Shown here in pieces: positions 13,066 to 21,111 of a DNA stretch of 25,414 nt. Both the position numbers and the translations under genes were made by a program. Below the pieces are notes generated by a model. That model was not told the DNA's origin, searched no databases, and saw only the letters and a list, made by a program, of their open reading frames with translations. The stretch comes from Lachnospiraceae bacterium (GTDB lineage Bacteria > Bacillota > Clostridia > Lachnospirales > Lachnospiraceae): positions 1-25,414 of the forward strand of contig CAAFXE010000391.1 of NCBI GenBank assembly GCA_900766915.1, given 5' to 3'. The first letter of the stretch is position 1, and the number at the start of each line of letters is the position of its first letter.

Positions 13066-14538
13066 ATGTTAAAAAATTGGAACCCTGCTGAAATTCCTCC
13101 AAAGGAGGAGATTAAAGAGCGATTAAGTAAGTCAAGAGCCCGTCTGTATGAGCTTCAAATGAAGATCAAGGAACATAAGCTTCCTGTTCTGGTATTATTT
13201 GAAGGCTGGGGCGCATCAGGGAAAGGAAGCACCATTGGAAAAGTCATCAAAAATATTGATCCCAGATTTTTCAAGGTTGCAACCATGTCTGCTCCTTCGG
13301 AGGAAGAGCTTCGCAAGCCGTTTCTTTACCGTTATATGAAGCAGATACCGGAATGTGGTAAATTTACATTTCTTGACTCCGGCTGGATGGAAGAGACAGT
13401 GAACGACTGTCTGAGCGGAAAGCTGTCTGAGGAAGCCTATGGTAACCGCATCAACAGTATCAAACGTTTTGAACGTCAGTTAACAGATAATGGCTACCTT
13501 GTGCTGAAGTTCTTTATGCAGATCAACAAAGACGAACAAAGTGTTCGAATGGAAAAGCTTTTATCCAGCAAGGACACCATGTGGCGAGTATCCAAATCTG
13601 ATCAATGGCAGAACAGCCATTATAAAAAATGCAGTAAGGTATTTTCCCAGTACATTAACGATACTAATCTGTCTACTTCCCCCTGGTATATTATTGATGC
13701 CAAAGACAGCAAATGGGCAGAGCTTCAGGTTCTGGAAACTTTAGTAAGCGGAATTGAGGTTGCCATGCAAAACAGCAGTCATTCCGTGCCACTTCTTCAG
13801 AATATCTTTCCACTGGTGAAAATGCCCAAATTAGAGGAATTTCCACTGGAAGGTAAGACAATTTCAGATGAAGCTTATAAGCACGAATTAGACGAATTAC
13901 AAGGCAAATTAAGGGAGCTTCATAACCGTCTCTACAGAAAACGTGTACCGGTCATCATCACCTATGAAGGCTGGGATGCAGCAGGAAAGGGCGGAAATAT
14001 CAAACGTATTACAGAAGCACTGGATCCGAGAGGCTTTGAAGTACATCCCATTGCCAGCCCTGAACCACACGAAAAGGCAAGACATTACTTATGGCGTTTC
14101 TGGACTAGATTGCCGAAGGATGGACATATTGCCATTTTTGACCGTACCTGGTATGGACGTGTTATGGTAGAACGTCTGGAAGGATTCTGTTCTGAAAATG
14201 ACTGGAAACGTGCTTATAATGAGATCAACGAATTTGAAAAGGAGCTTTCTGACTGGGGAGCTGTGATCATTAAATTCTGGGTACAGATTGACAAAGATAC
14301 ACAGCTTCAACGTTTTACAGACCGACAGAATAATCCGGAAAAGCGTTGGAAGATTACCGATGAAGATTGGCGTAATCGTGAGAAATGGGATCTATATGAA
14401 GGTGCTGTCAATGAAATGCTTCAGAAAACAAGCACTGTGTATGCACCATGGCATATTCTGGAATCTGTAGATAAAAAATATGCAAGAATTAAGGCATTAA
14501 AGATTGTCATCGAAGAACTTGAAAAAGCTTTAAACTAA
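13066..14538 (+). CDS. Polyphosphate:AMP phosphotransferase-type protein (two-domain PPK2)
   Basis: The 490-residue protein has two PPK2 domains. The C-terminal one carries a full Walker A (GWDAAGKGG, 302-310) and Walker B/lid start (FDRTWYGR, 358-365). The N-terminal one is diverged (GWGASGKGS 47-55; LDSGWMEE 103-110). Length and this pattern match class II PPK2 (PAP), where the C-terminal domain is active and polyphosphate phosphorylates AMP to ADP. The start at 13066 has GAGGTGG at 13054-13060; the frame is open further upstream to 12979 but without a ribosome binding site. The 147-nt gap after the LysM gene holds short hairpins (for example CAGTA-TT-TACTG) and no clear promoter. Confidence 0.88.
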   Translation: MLKNWNPAEIPPKEEIKERLSKSRARLYELQMKIKEHKLPVLVLFEGWGASGKGSTIGKVIKNIDPRFFKVATMSAPSEEELRKPFLYRYMKQIPECGKFTFLDSGWMEETVNDCLSGKLSEEAYGNRINSIKRFERQLTDNGYLVLKFFMQINKDEQSVRMEKLLSSKDTMWRVSKSDQWQNSHYKKCSKVFSQYINDTNLSTSPWYIIDAKDSKWAELQVLETLVSGIEVAMQNSSHSVPLLQNIFPLVKMPKLEEFPLEGKTISDEAYKHELDELQGKLRELHNRLYRKRVPVIITYEGWDAAGKGGNIKRITEALDPRGFEVHPIASPEPHEKARHYLWRFWTRLPKDGHIAIFDRTWYGRVMVERLEGFCSENDWKRAYNEINEFEKELSDWGAVIIKFWVQIDKDTQLQRFTDRQNNPEKRWKITDEDWRNREKWDLYEGAVNEMLQKTSTVYAPWHILESVDKKYARIKALKIVIEELEKALN

Positions 14539-14546
14539 ATGAAAAC

Positions 14547-14587
14547 GATGTATAGTTGACATAATATTTTTATGTCAACTATACATC
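14547..14587. repeat. Perfect 17-bp AT-rich palindrome between convergent genes
   Basis: 14547-14563 is the exact reverse complement of 14571-14587, with a 7-nt centre. It lies between the PPK2 stop (14538) and the minus-strand operon end (14651). A bidirectional transcription stop is the default reading, although neither side has a strong T-tract. The core 14554-14580 also resembles one arm of a dif/Xer site. Confidence 0.7.
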
Positions 14588-14650
14588 TATTCGAAAAACA
14601 TGTGTTTGTGGAATAGATTGGTACGTAATACTTAGCCCCTTTTATTTCTT

Positions 14651-15358
14651 TTATTTCAGATTCTGTAAGACCATAAACGGTCCGTTATATGGAAAAACCA
14701 CTGTATAAATGCCGGTTTTGCTGTCATATTCTTTCATTTTTAAAAATGTATAATCTTTTGTATGGGGATTCACCAGCAGAATCACGTAATCCTCCAGCTG
14801 CGCTGAACGAATAATCTCTCCACCGTTTATGGTCACCTCCAGCATACCGTCATCAATAAGAGTCTCTTTCCCGTCCACAGATTGCCAATCCCCGGTTTCC
14901 ACACGATAGCCAGTGGATAAATATTTTATATCTTGCATATAAGTGAGCTGGTCCAGTTTACTTAAATCATATTCCAGTTCCTTCACAGATTCCAACTGTG
15001 GGTCAATATATGCAATCAATTCACTGACTGTAGGGATTTCATCAACAATACTGATACCATTTAGCCCTGTCTCATTAAGAACACTCTCTGATGCTAAAAT
15101 CATCCTTGAAAGATCCGACTCCACCAGTTTTCCTGATGCATCCTTTTCATAATACTGGGAAACTACTGCCTTGCTGGAAAACGTGCCTAATTCGGACAAC
15201 ACTTCAGCTGTATTGCTACCATCTGGTGATTCCATCCTTACTTTCTCCATCGGTTGCTCATGCAAATCATTGATACTTGATTTAGCACAGACAGACAGGC
15301 TTCCAAAACTCAGTGCAAGGATCATACCTGCAAAAACAATCTTTTTTCTATCATTCAT
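14651..15358 (-). CDS. Secreted protein of unknown function in the exopolysaccharide-control operon
   Basis: The 235-residue protein has a signal peptide (about 1-24: basic start, hydrophobic core, small residues SVCA). The Cys near the cleavage point is not in a good lipobox (LSVC), so a lipoprotein is less likely than signal peptidase I cleavage. The mature part is acidic and of mixed alpha/beta character; I recognise no family. The start at 15358 (MNDRKK) overlaps the end of the LCP gene by 8 bases and uses a GGAG inside that gene; two in-frame ATGs 9 and 15 bases upstream are alternatives. Its tight coupling to Wzz, BY-kinase and LCP genes suggests a role in polymer export, attachment or its control, which is inference only. 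Confidence 0.75.
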   Translation of the reverse strand: MNDRKKIVFAGMILALSFGSLSVCAKSSINDLHEQPMEKVRMESPDGSNTAEVLSELGTFSSKAVVSQYYEKDASGKLVESDLSRMILASESVLNETGLNGISIVDEIPTVSELIAYIDPQLESVKELEYDLSKLDQLTYMQDIKYLSTGYRVETGDWQSVDGKETLIDDGMLEVTINGGEIIRSAQLEDYVILLVNPHTKDYTFLKMKEYDSKTGIYTVVFPYNGPFMVLQNLK

Positions 15359-16382
15359 TCGACTCATCTCCATCCTTCAGATAAAACAAATTCAATATTG
15401 TTTTCAGTTTTCCTTCCTCATTCAGATATACCTCATCATGGTCGTCTCCGACCACATCTTTTCCGGACAGGTAATAGTAATCTGTTTCCGAAAAACGATT
15501 CTCAGAAAGATAAGAAATCAGATTTAAATACTGATTCTTTGTAATACTGGTCTGGATACCGTCTTTCATACTATCAATCTCATCCCAGACAGTCTCCGGC
15601 TGATCCTGAACCTGTTCAAGAAACAATGAAAGAAATTCTGTAGAAAAAGCCTGCTGTCTCTCCATTCGCCCATTATTGGAAAAAGAAATGTTTACATCTC
15701 TCCACCTTACAAAATCTTCCACATTACTGTGATCTAATTTTACCCTGCGACCGGATACAAGCTCCGGATACATTTCTACAAGATCATCATTAGGTACCGT
15801 TACAGTCACACCTCCAACCAGATCGTTTATCCTTTTAATGCTTCCACAATTCGTAATTACATATTCATGAATTGGAATTCCACCCAGAATACCGGACACC
15901 GAATCCAAAAGATTTTCACAGCTGACCTTTCCACCATCTCCATAGGAATAAGCATAGCCAAGCTGTGTATCATAAACTCCACGGAAATTTCCATTCATAG
16001 TATAACGACCAACCTGTGTAATGGTATCACGGCTGATGGCAAGCACGCTGATCTTTTTATGATAATTATCAAAAACGACCAGTTCCACCGCATCCGCTCG
16101 GGGGGCAATGCTATAACGATTATTGGTTACAAGTCCATCCTCTGAATCAACTCCTGCACACAGAATCGTGGTAATCTGAGGATTGTATGTATAGGTCAGC
16201 CCTTCATAAATCAGAGTTCTATAATTCTCATCGTTGTCTCCAGTCTTATCGTCAACAACGGAAACCGCCTGCCGGTTCTGCCGCTCCTGCTGCATAAAAA
16301 CCAGCCTTCCGAGTCCGACCAATAATAAAATCACAAGAATCCCGATCCATATCCAACGCTTTTTATTTGTCATTTTATCCAC
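15351..16382 (-). CDS. LytR-CpsA-Psr (LCP) family glycopolymer ligase
   Basis: The 343-residue protein has one N-terminal membrane segment (about 9-29) and an extracytoplasmic LCP domain: GVDS (77-80), RADAVELVVFD with KKISVLAISRDT (95-120), GYAYSYGDGG (142-151), NDLVGGVTVTVP (186-197) and, near 232-254, a VRWRD and NGRMERQQ pair corresponding to the conserved arginines. LCP enzymes transfer undecaprenyl-linked glycopolymers (teichoic acid, capsule) to peptidoglycan. It follows the BY-kinase gene by 16 nt. An ATG three codons downstream (16373) is an equally likely start. Confidence 0.9.
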   Translation of the reverse strand: MDKMTNKKRWIWIGILVILLLVGLGRLVFMQQERQNRQAVSVVDDKTGDNDENYRTLIYEGLTYTYNPQITTILCAGVDSEDGLVTNNRYSIAPRADAVELVVFDNYHKKISVLAISRDTITQVGRYTMNGNFRGVYDTQLGYAYSYGDGGKVSCENLLDSVSGILGGIPIHEYVITNCGSIKRINDLVGGVTVTVPNDDLVEMYPELVSGRRVKLDHSNVEDFVRWRDVNISFSNNGRMERQQAFSTEFLSLFLEQVQDQPETVWDEIDSMKDGIQTSITKNQYLNLISYLSENRFSETDYYYLSGKDVVGDDHDEVYLNEEGKLKTILNLFYLKDGDESNE

Positions 16383-16398
16383 CCTATCTATGAGAAAT

Positions 16399-17121
16399 CT
16401 ATTTCACCTGGTCTTCATCTCCGTAGCCATACTTTCCGTATCCATATCTGCCATAGCCGTATTTTCCATATTTCCCATAACGACCTTTACTATCGCTTGT
16501 TTTATTCATGACAACACCCATGATTTTAATGCCAAAGCTTTCAAGCTTATTTTTTACATAGATTGCATCACGCCTGTCCGTTGCAGCACATTCCACCACG
16601 ATTATAGTCGCGTCACAATGCTGAGCAATCAATGTTGCATCCACCACAAGATTACTGGGTGGTGTATCTAAAATCACATAATCATACTTTTTTCTTAAAC
16701 TGTCTATTAGCGTTTTAAACTGTTCTCCAGATAAAAGCTCACTGGGATTTGGTGATTTCGCACCGGAAAATATTACATCTAAATACGGATTATCCGTATG
16801 GTAAACCATTTCATCTGCTTCTATGTAGCCGCACAGGTATTCACTGAGCCCTACAGTCTTCTCGGTCACCCCATAGTCCGCCTTGATTTTTGAATTGCGA
16901 ATATCACAATCTAAAAATACTACCTTTTTTTCCAGTGCTGAGAGACTGTCTGCCAGTAAAAACGATATGTAGCTTTTTCCTTCATCTTCGTGGGAACTGG
17001 TAAAAGCAACTGCCTGTACATCACGTCCTGCCATTTGGATGTTGCCGCGTAACATGTTTATGGATTCTTTAATTTCAAAATTCAATTTTGGAACGACGAT
17101 GTTTACGTTTCTTTTGTTCAT
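16399..17121 (-). CDS. Bacterial tyrosine kinase (CpsD/CapB-type BY-kinase)
   Basis: The 240-residue cytoplasmic protein has the BY-kinase motifs: Walker A region SSHEDEGKS (42-50), Walker A' VVFLDCD (67-73) and Walker B VILDTPP (149-155). Its C-terminus holds eight tyrosines in a Gly/Lys/Arg-rich tail (about 213-236), the usual autophosphorylation cluster. The loop before GKS reads E-D-E where P-G-E is common, a mild deviation. The separate activator is the Wzz-like protein encoded just upstream, whose gene overlaps this one by 47 bases. The pair is known to control chain length and export of capsule or exopolysaccharide. Confidence 0.92.
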   Translation of the reverse strand: MNKRNVNIVVPKLNFEIKESINMLRGNIQMAGRDVQAVAFTSSHEDEGKSYISFLLADSLSALEKKVVFLDCDIRNSKIKADYGVTEKTVGLSEYLCGYIEADEMVYHTDNPYLDVIFSGAKSPNPSELLSGEQFKTLIDSLRKKYDYVILDTPPSNLVVDATLIAQHCDATIIVVECAATDRRDAIYVKNKLESFGIKIMGVVMNKTSDSKGRYGKYGKYGYGRYGYGKYGYGDEDQVK

Positions 17122-17872
17122 ACTTATTATCCTTTCTATGCACTCGATTTTTCTGTTCCTCTTTTTTTAGTTCAAACAAAGGAACAGCGGCAAGAACCGG
17201 TAATTCCATATATTTTTCAATATCCTCCTCCGTTTGCATTGTATTATCCAACAATACAAATAAAATAATGATACCACACACAACCACTGCTCCGGCCATG
17301 GCACCCAGCAGTACATATTTTACCAAGCTGTCCTTGATGACCTCCACTGCATCCGCTTCAGCTGCATCAATGACAGATGGCTCCTCGTGACCAATGATTC
17401 GATAGACCTGATCCAGACCGATACGAACGAGACAATTGGTAATCTCCACTGCCATTTCCGGCTCCTGACAGGTTACAGAAATATCCAGGCAATGAGAATC
17501 TTTCGGATTCGAAATCGTGATCAATGTTCTTAGATCCTTATATGTCATTTCCAAATTTAACTTCTGGATTACCTTTTTCAAAACTGTACGGCTACACAGA
17601 ATTTCCTCATAGTCTATCGTCAATGCATCACTTAACTGCAGCTCCTGAATATTAATCATCGAATTCGTACTTGAAATGTAAACTTTAGAGCTTGCCTGAT
17701 ACATCTCATCAATAAAAAAATAATTATATGTACCTGCCATTGCTGCTCCAAGAAGCATAACAATCAAAATTATTTTCCAATGATTTAACAAAACAAAAAA
17801 GAGTTCCACTAGATCAATGGTATCTTCTTCCTCTATCTTTGGTACTGTATGCAGCATTTTATTGTTGTCCAT
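17075..17872 (-). CDS. Wzz/CpsC-like chain-length determinant, BY-kinase activator
   Basis: The 265-residue protein has two membrane segments (about 33-52 and 185-210) flanking an extracytoplasmic domain, the Wzz topology. The N-terminus (IDLVELFFVLLNHWKII) is typical. After the second segment there is a short cytoplasmic part (EEDIEKYMELPVLAAVPLF) and a very basic C-terminal tail that probably contacts the kinase. The last 47 bases overlap the kinase gene. It is the first gene of the operon and lies behind the promoter at 17906-17911. Confidence 0.9.
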   Translation of the reverse strand: MDNNKMLHTVPKIEEEDTIDLVELFFVLLNHWKIILIVMLLGAAMAGTYNYFFIDEMYQASSKVYISSTNSMINIQELQLSDALTIDYEEILCSRTVLKKVIQKLNLEMTYKDLRTLITISNPKDSHCLDISVTCQEPEMAVEITNCLVRIGLDQVYRIIGHEEPSVIDAAEADAVEVIKDSLVKYVLLGAMAGAVVVCGIIILFVLLDNTMQTEEDIEKYMELPVLAAVPLFELKKEEQKNRVHRKDNKYEQKKRKHRRSKIEF

Positions 17873-17905
17873 AGTTAAAAGACATCTCCCACTTTTTATT
17901 AGGAC

Positions 17906-17939
17906 AGTATATCATACAAGGTGTGACAAATCCGTGACA
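17906..17939 (-). promoter_or_regulatory. Probable activator-dependent promoter with TGTCAC direct repeats
   Basis: On the minus strand, TATACT (17911-17906, preceded by TGA) is a good -10 but the -35 position is poor. Two copies of TGTCAC (17939-17934 and 17928-17923) start 11 bp apart and flank the -35 region. OmpR/PhoB- and SARP-type activators bind such direct repeats with one-turn spacing. The response regulator encoded directly upstream has such a DNA-binding domain. Confidence 0.5.
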
Positions 17940-17945
17940 CATAGG

Positions 17946-17979
17946 GAATAACCCCTTCGAAAAATCGAAGGGGTTATTC
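17946..17979 (-). terminator. Terminator after the response regulator
   Basis: A perfect 15-bp stem (17946-17960 with 17965-17979, loop of four) includes the response regulator's stop codon. It separates the two-component operon from the exopolysaccharide operon, although only a weak T-rich end (TTATTC) follows. Confidence 0.7.
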
Positions 17980-18759
17980 AGCAAACATTTTTTTCCAGAG
18001 TGTAGCACAGTTGCTCTCTGCCCACTCATATTGGGTCATATATTCTCCGAAAAATTCCGGTTTTCCCGTCCTTAGATAGTTGTAATAATCACAATCCAAA
18101 AGGTCCACATCAACTGAGTGGTTATAACCGTTCTGGATCAGAATCTCTTCTATGCCGTAATTTTTCAGAGTGCTTCTTAAATCCGCAAAGAGTTGATGCA
18201 CATAATTGGTACTTCTGCTGTCATTCTCAGATTCCGGCCACATGATGGCACTGATCTGCCTGACGGTCATCCCGGCACCATTTCTGTCTACCAAAACAGC
18301 CAGTAATTCTTTTGACCGGGAACGCTTAAAGGTCAGGGGCCTTCCCTGAAAAAAAATTTCAAAGTTTCCGAAGCACCGCACAGTCAGAATCTTCTTCTTA
18401 TGTACTCTTCCCAAAATATGGTCAATTTCCTTTTGTACAGCTTCCGCAGTAATTGGCTTCATCAGATAACCCGATACATGGATGCGAAATGCTTCCACTG
18501 CATATTCCGCATAGCCCGTACAGAAGATAATCTTGCAGCACGGCTGAATCTCCAATATCTTTTCTGCAAGAGCAATTCCCCCCATACCTCTCATACTGAT
18601 ATCCAGAAATGCAAGATCCACCGGATTTTCCTGTACCCAGCCAAGTGCTGCGGAGCAGCTTTTAAATGGGGTTACGGATGTAATATTTGGGGAAGCCAAA
18701 ACCGACTCTGTCAGTGTCTCCAGCATCAGATATTCATCATCTACCGTAATTGCAATCAT
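17974..18759 (-). CDS. Response regulator with OmpR/SARP-like winged-helix output
   Basis: The 261-residue protein has a receiver domain (DD 7-8, phospho-acceptor Asp53, Thr81, Lys101 followed by Pro) and, from about 125, a winged helix of the Trans_reg_C/SARP type (FGNFEIFFQGRPLTFKRSRSKELLAVLV, then NYVHQLFADLRSTL). The start at 18759 sits one base after the kinase stop and uses AAGGAG within the end of the kinase gene; an upstream in-frame ATG (18807) lies inside the kinase gene and lacks support. A plausible target is the adjacent exopolysaccharide operon, which carries TGTCAC direct repeats. Confidence 0.9.
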   Translation of the reverse strand: MIAITVDDEYLMLETLTESVLASPNITSVTPFKSCSAALGWVQENPVDLAFLDISMRGMGGIALAEKILEIQPCCKIIFCTGYAEYAVEAFRIHVSGYLMKPITAEAVQKEIDHILGRVHKKKILTVRCFGNFEIFFQGRPLTFKRSRSKELLAVLVDRNGAGMTVRQISAIMWPESENDSRSTNYVHQLFADLRSTLKNYGIEEILIQNGYNHSVDVDLLDCDYYNYLRTGKPEFFGEYMTQYEWAESNCATLWKKMFAE

Positions 18760-18760
18760 T

Positions 18761-20572
18761 TCACAATTTCTCCTTAGGTATCTTAATTTGTGCTTTTGTG
18801 CCCACATCCGGAGTACTATCTATAATAAGGGTACCCCTGCACATGGTATCAAGCCGTGCACGAATATTTCGGATGCCCACATGACCCTCTTCATCATGAA
18901 GCAAGGACTGGTCAAAGCCTACCCCATCATCGGATACATCAATCACATAATCTGTATCTGTTTCATAGGTAGAAATTACCACTGTTCCACCGCTTTCACG
19001 GCCCATGAGCCCATGCTTGATGGCATTTTCCACCAGAGGCTGTATGGAAAGTGCAGGCAGCAGAAAGTCTGCACTATGCAGGTCGAATTTCACCGTCATA
19101 TCTGGGAACCGCACTTTCTCAATATCTACGTAATGCCGTACATGCTCTAATTCCCGGGACAGGCTGATTGGAGCATGACTGTCCAGGCTGCTGAAGTTTC
19201 CCCTAAGATAGAGGGAAAAATCATGTGCCAGCTTTGATGCCATTTTAGGGTGAAGCTCACAAAGCTTTTCGATGGATCCAAGCGTATTATAAATAAAGTG
19301 CGGACGGATCTGGCTGATCATCAGGGCTGTTTTTTTCTCTTCCAGTTCTGCCTGTAATTCCTTTTCCCTCATGGAAGCACGTATATTTTCAGGAATAATC
19401 TTCAGTACAAGTACCATAGCAATGACAAACAGGATAATAAATACTCCCTTGGAGGCTTTGCCCCCTTCCCACCAGCCAAATGCCGTGGCTATGGTGTCCA
19501 CCAAAAATGCCAGAAGCGATATGGCAAATGAGGTCAGCAGCAGTTTCTTTGTATATGTAACGCCGGACAGGCTGCGAATTAAAAATAAAATCAGGATTAA
19601 GATTGTGACACATGAAAAACACAACCATATGGGAAGAGTATCAAAGAGATAAATCTTTCCCAGGAAGGATGCTGCCAGAAAAATACCGGTCACTGTGCCT
19701 AGTATATATGGTAAGGCTTTGACACGTATTTGTTGATCCTCCGGAAGAGAACTTACAGTCACACATACAAGGCTCAGCGTATAAAACATTATACATAATA
19801 CCGTAGCTGAGGTATTAAAGACTACCAAACCACTCCAAAGAGAAATATTAGGGGCGTCCAGCATAAAATATCCCCCTGCGAAAAAAATCAAAAGGCCCAA
19901 AAGCCACATCATTTCCGTGTTTGGAAGTCCCAGCAGGAAAGCTGAAACAGCCACACCCAACAGGATCAGGGAGGAAATGATAATGACAAGTCCTAAAATT
20001 CTTTCTGCATTTCCCTTCTCTTTCTCCTTAATCAGTGAATTATTATTTTCAAAAGAAAAAACATACATACGCTCCAGAAACTCATCAATGGCATTTGGAT
20101 TGCCAAAGTGATGAGGATTTGTCAGCACAATTTCAATGGTATCGGTATCCGTTCCCGTATAAACATATTCTGTCCACTGCTTTCCGCAAAAATATTCTCC
20201 TGCCAGAGGATGCTCTACGGACAGTGGAAAATTCTCCTGTCCCGGAACACGAATTTCTGCTCCGATATGATTAAAATACATGGCAACTGCCATTCCCTGA
20301 GGAAGCCGTCCGATAGGTCCGCTGCCGTCCGGAAGTTCCATCTGATAATAACCTCTGAGGGTTACAGGTCCTTTGTCAGACGGAATATGCTTTCCTTTTA
20401 TTATGGGCTGCCAGTCATCCTCTCCAATCTGATATTCTCCCTGAAAGCTGACCTGCATCGTCATTGCCAAAACAGACTGACTACTCCGTAAGCTCTTATA
20501 TATCAGAAGTGCAAACGCACACAGAAGCAGTGCAACCATCGCAACCACTGATTTGTTGATCTTTTTTCTCAT
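18761..20572 (-). CDS. LytS-type sensor histidine kinase with extracytoplasmic sensor and 7-8 membrane helices
   Basis: The 603-residue protein has an N-terminal membrane anchor (about 8-26), an outside domain (30-185) of the beta-sandwich kind found before 7TMR-DISM regions, a block of about seven membrane helices (190-392), a short coiled coil, and a His_kinase/HATPase pair. Phospho-acceptor His425 lies in QIRPHFIYNTL; the N box is ENAIKHG (515-521) and the G1 box is DDGVGF (548-553). It would phosphorylate the response regulator whose gene follows directly. Ribosome binding site AAAGGG lies 7 nt before the start. The external ligand is unknown; the outer domain may bind a carbohydrate (guess). 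Confidence 0.9.
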   Translation of the reverse strand: MRKKINKSVVAMVALLLCAFALLIYKSLRSSQSVLAMTMQVSFQGEYQIGEDDWQPIIKGKHIPSDKGPVTLRGYYQMELPDGSGPIGRLPQGMAVAMYFNHIGAEIRVPGQENFPLSVEHPLAGEYFCGKQWTEYVYTGTDTDTIEIVLTNPHHFGNPNAIDEFLERMYVFSFENNNSLIKEKEKGNAERILGLVIIISSLILLGVAVSAFLLGLPNTEMMWLLGLLIFFAGGYFMLDAPNISLWSGLVVFNTSATVLCIMFYTLSLVCVTVSSLPEDQQIRVKALPYILGTVTGIFLAASFLGKIYLFDTLPIWLCFSCVTILILILFLIRSLSGVTYTKKLLLTSFAISLLAFLVDTIATAFGWWEGGKASKGVFIILFVIAMVLVLKIIPENIRASMREKELQAELEEKKTALMISQIRPHFIYNTLGSIEKLCELHPKMASKLAHDFSLYLRGNFSSLDSHAPISLSRELEHVRHYVDIEKVRFPDMTVKFDLHSADFLLPALSIQPLVENAIKHGLMGRESGGTVVISTYETDTDYVIDVSDDGVGFDQSLLHDEEGHVGIRNIRARLDTMCRGTLIIDSTPDVGTKAQIKIPKEKL

Positions 20573-20625
20573 TTCAGTACCCTTTCAGATTCTTCTATTT
20601 TTTCTCTTTGGTGCTACATTTTATA

Positions 20626-21111
20626 TTAATACAACAATCGATCTGCACCGATGTCATTATATAATTTAAAATTTTCAATATTTGAACACAGAATGGCATA
20701 ATGATTGTCTTTATCTTCATCCAGTCGTTCGCGTGCTTTCCGGTAAAAGTACTCCTTTGTATAAAACCCCGTAAGCCGGTCAAACTTAAAAAGATTTGCT
20801 ACCGCAGCAGTTTCACGCAATTTGATCAGACTTGCTGCACGATGCAGGATGACTCTGGGATGATAAGGTTTTAAGATAAAATCATTTGCACCATTTGCGA
20901 GCGCAGCAATTTCATCTTCTTCATTGTTCTCCTGTGTCATAATGATCACAGGTATCAATGCCAGTTGTTCATCTGCTTTTAATTTCCTTAACAATGTATA
21001 GCCATCCATAACAGGCATATTTACATCCGAAATAATCAATCCAATACGATCTCTATGGTGCTCTAACATCTCTAAAGCTGCCTGCCCATTTTCAGCTTCT
21101 AAAATCTTCAA
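20626..21111 (-). pseudogene. Remnant of a receiver-GGDEF (response regulator/diguanylate cyclase) gene
   Basis: The frame reads as the middle of a receiver domain (ILEAENGQAALEML, then ISDVNMPVMDGY with the phospho-acceptor Asp, then LANGANDFILKPY) followed by a linker and the start of a GGDEF domain (FDRLTGFYTKEYFY to NIENFKLYNDIGADRLLY). It stops there, before any GGDEF motif. The receiver's first strand and acidic pair are missing: homology begins at about 21111, where the frame enters the end of rluD. The frame stays open upstream to 21252 only as a shadow of rluD. No start codon or ribosome binding site suits it. Both ends are therefore lost, and it should have no cyclase activity. Confidence 0.8.

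Noticed and set aside
14596..14609. AAAACATGTGTTTG, resembling a LexA box
   Set aside because: It deviates at the first two positions of the box, lies between convergent gene ends, and has no promoter beside it.
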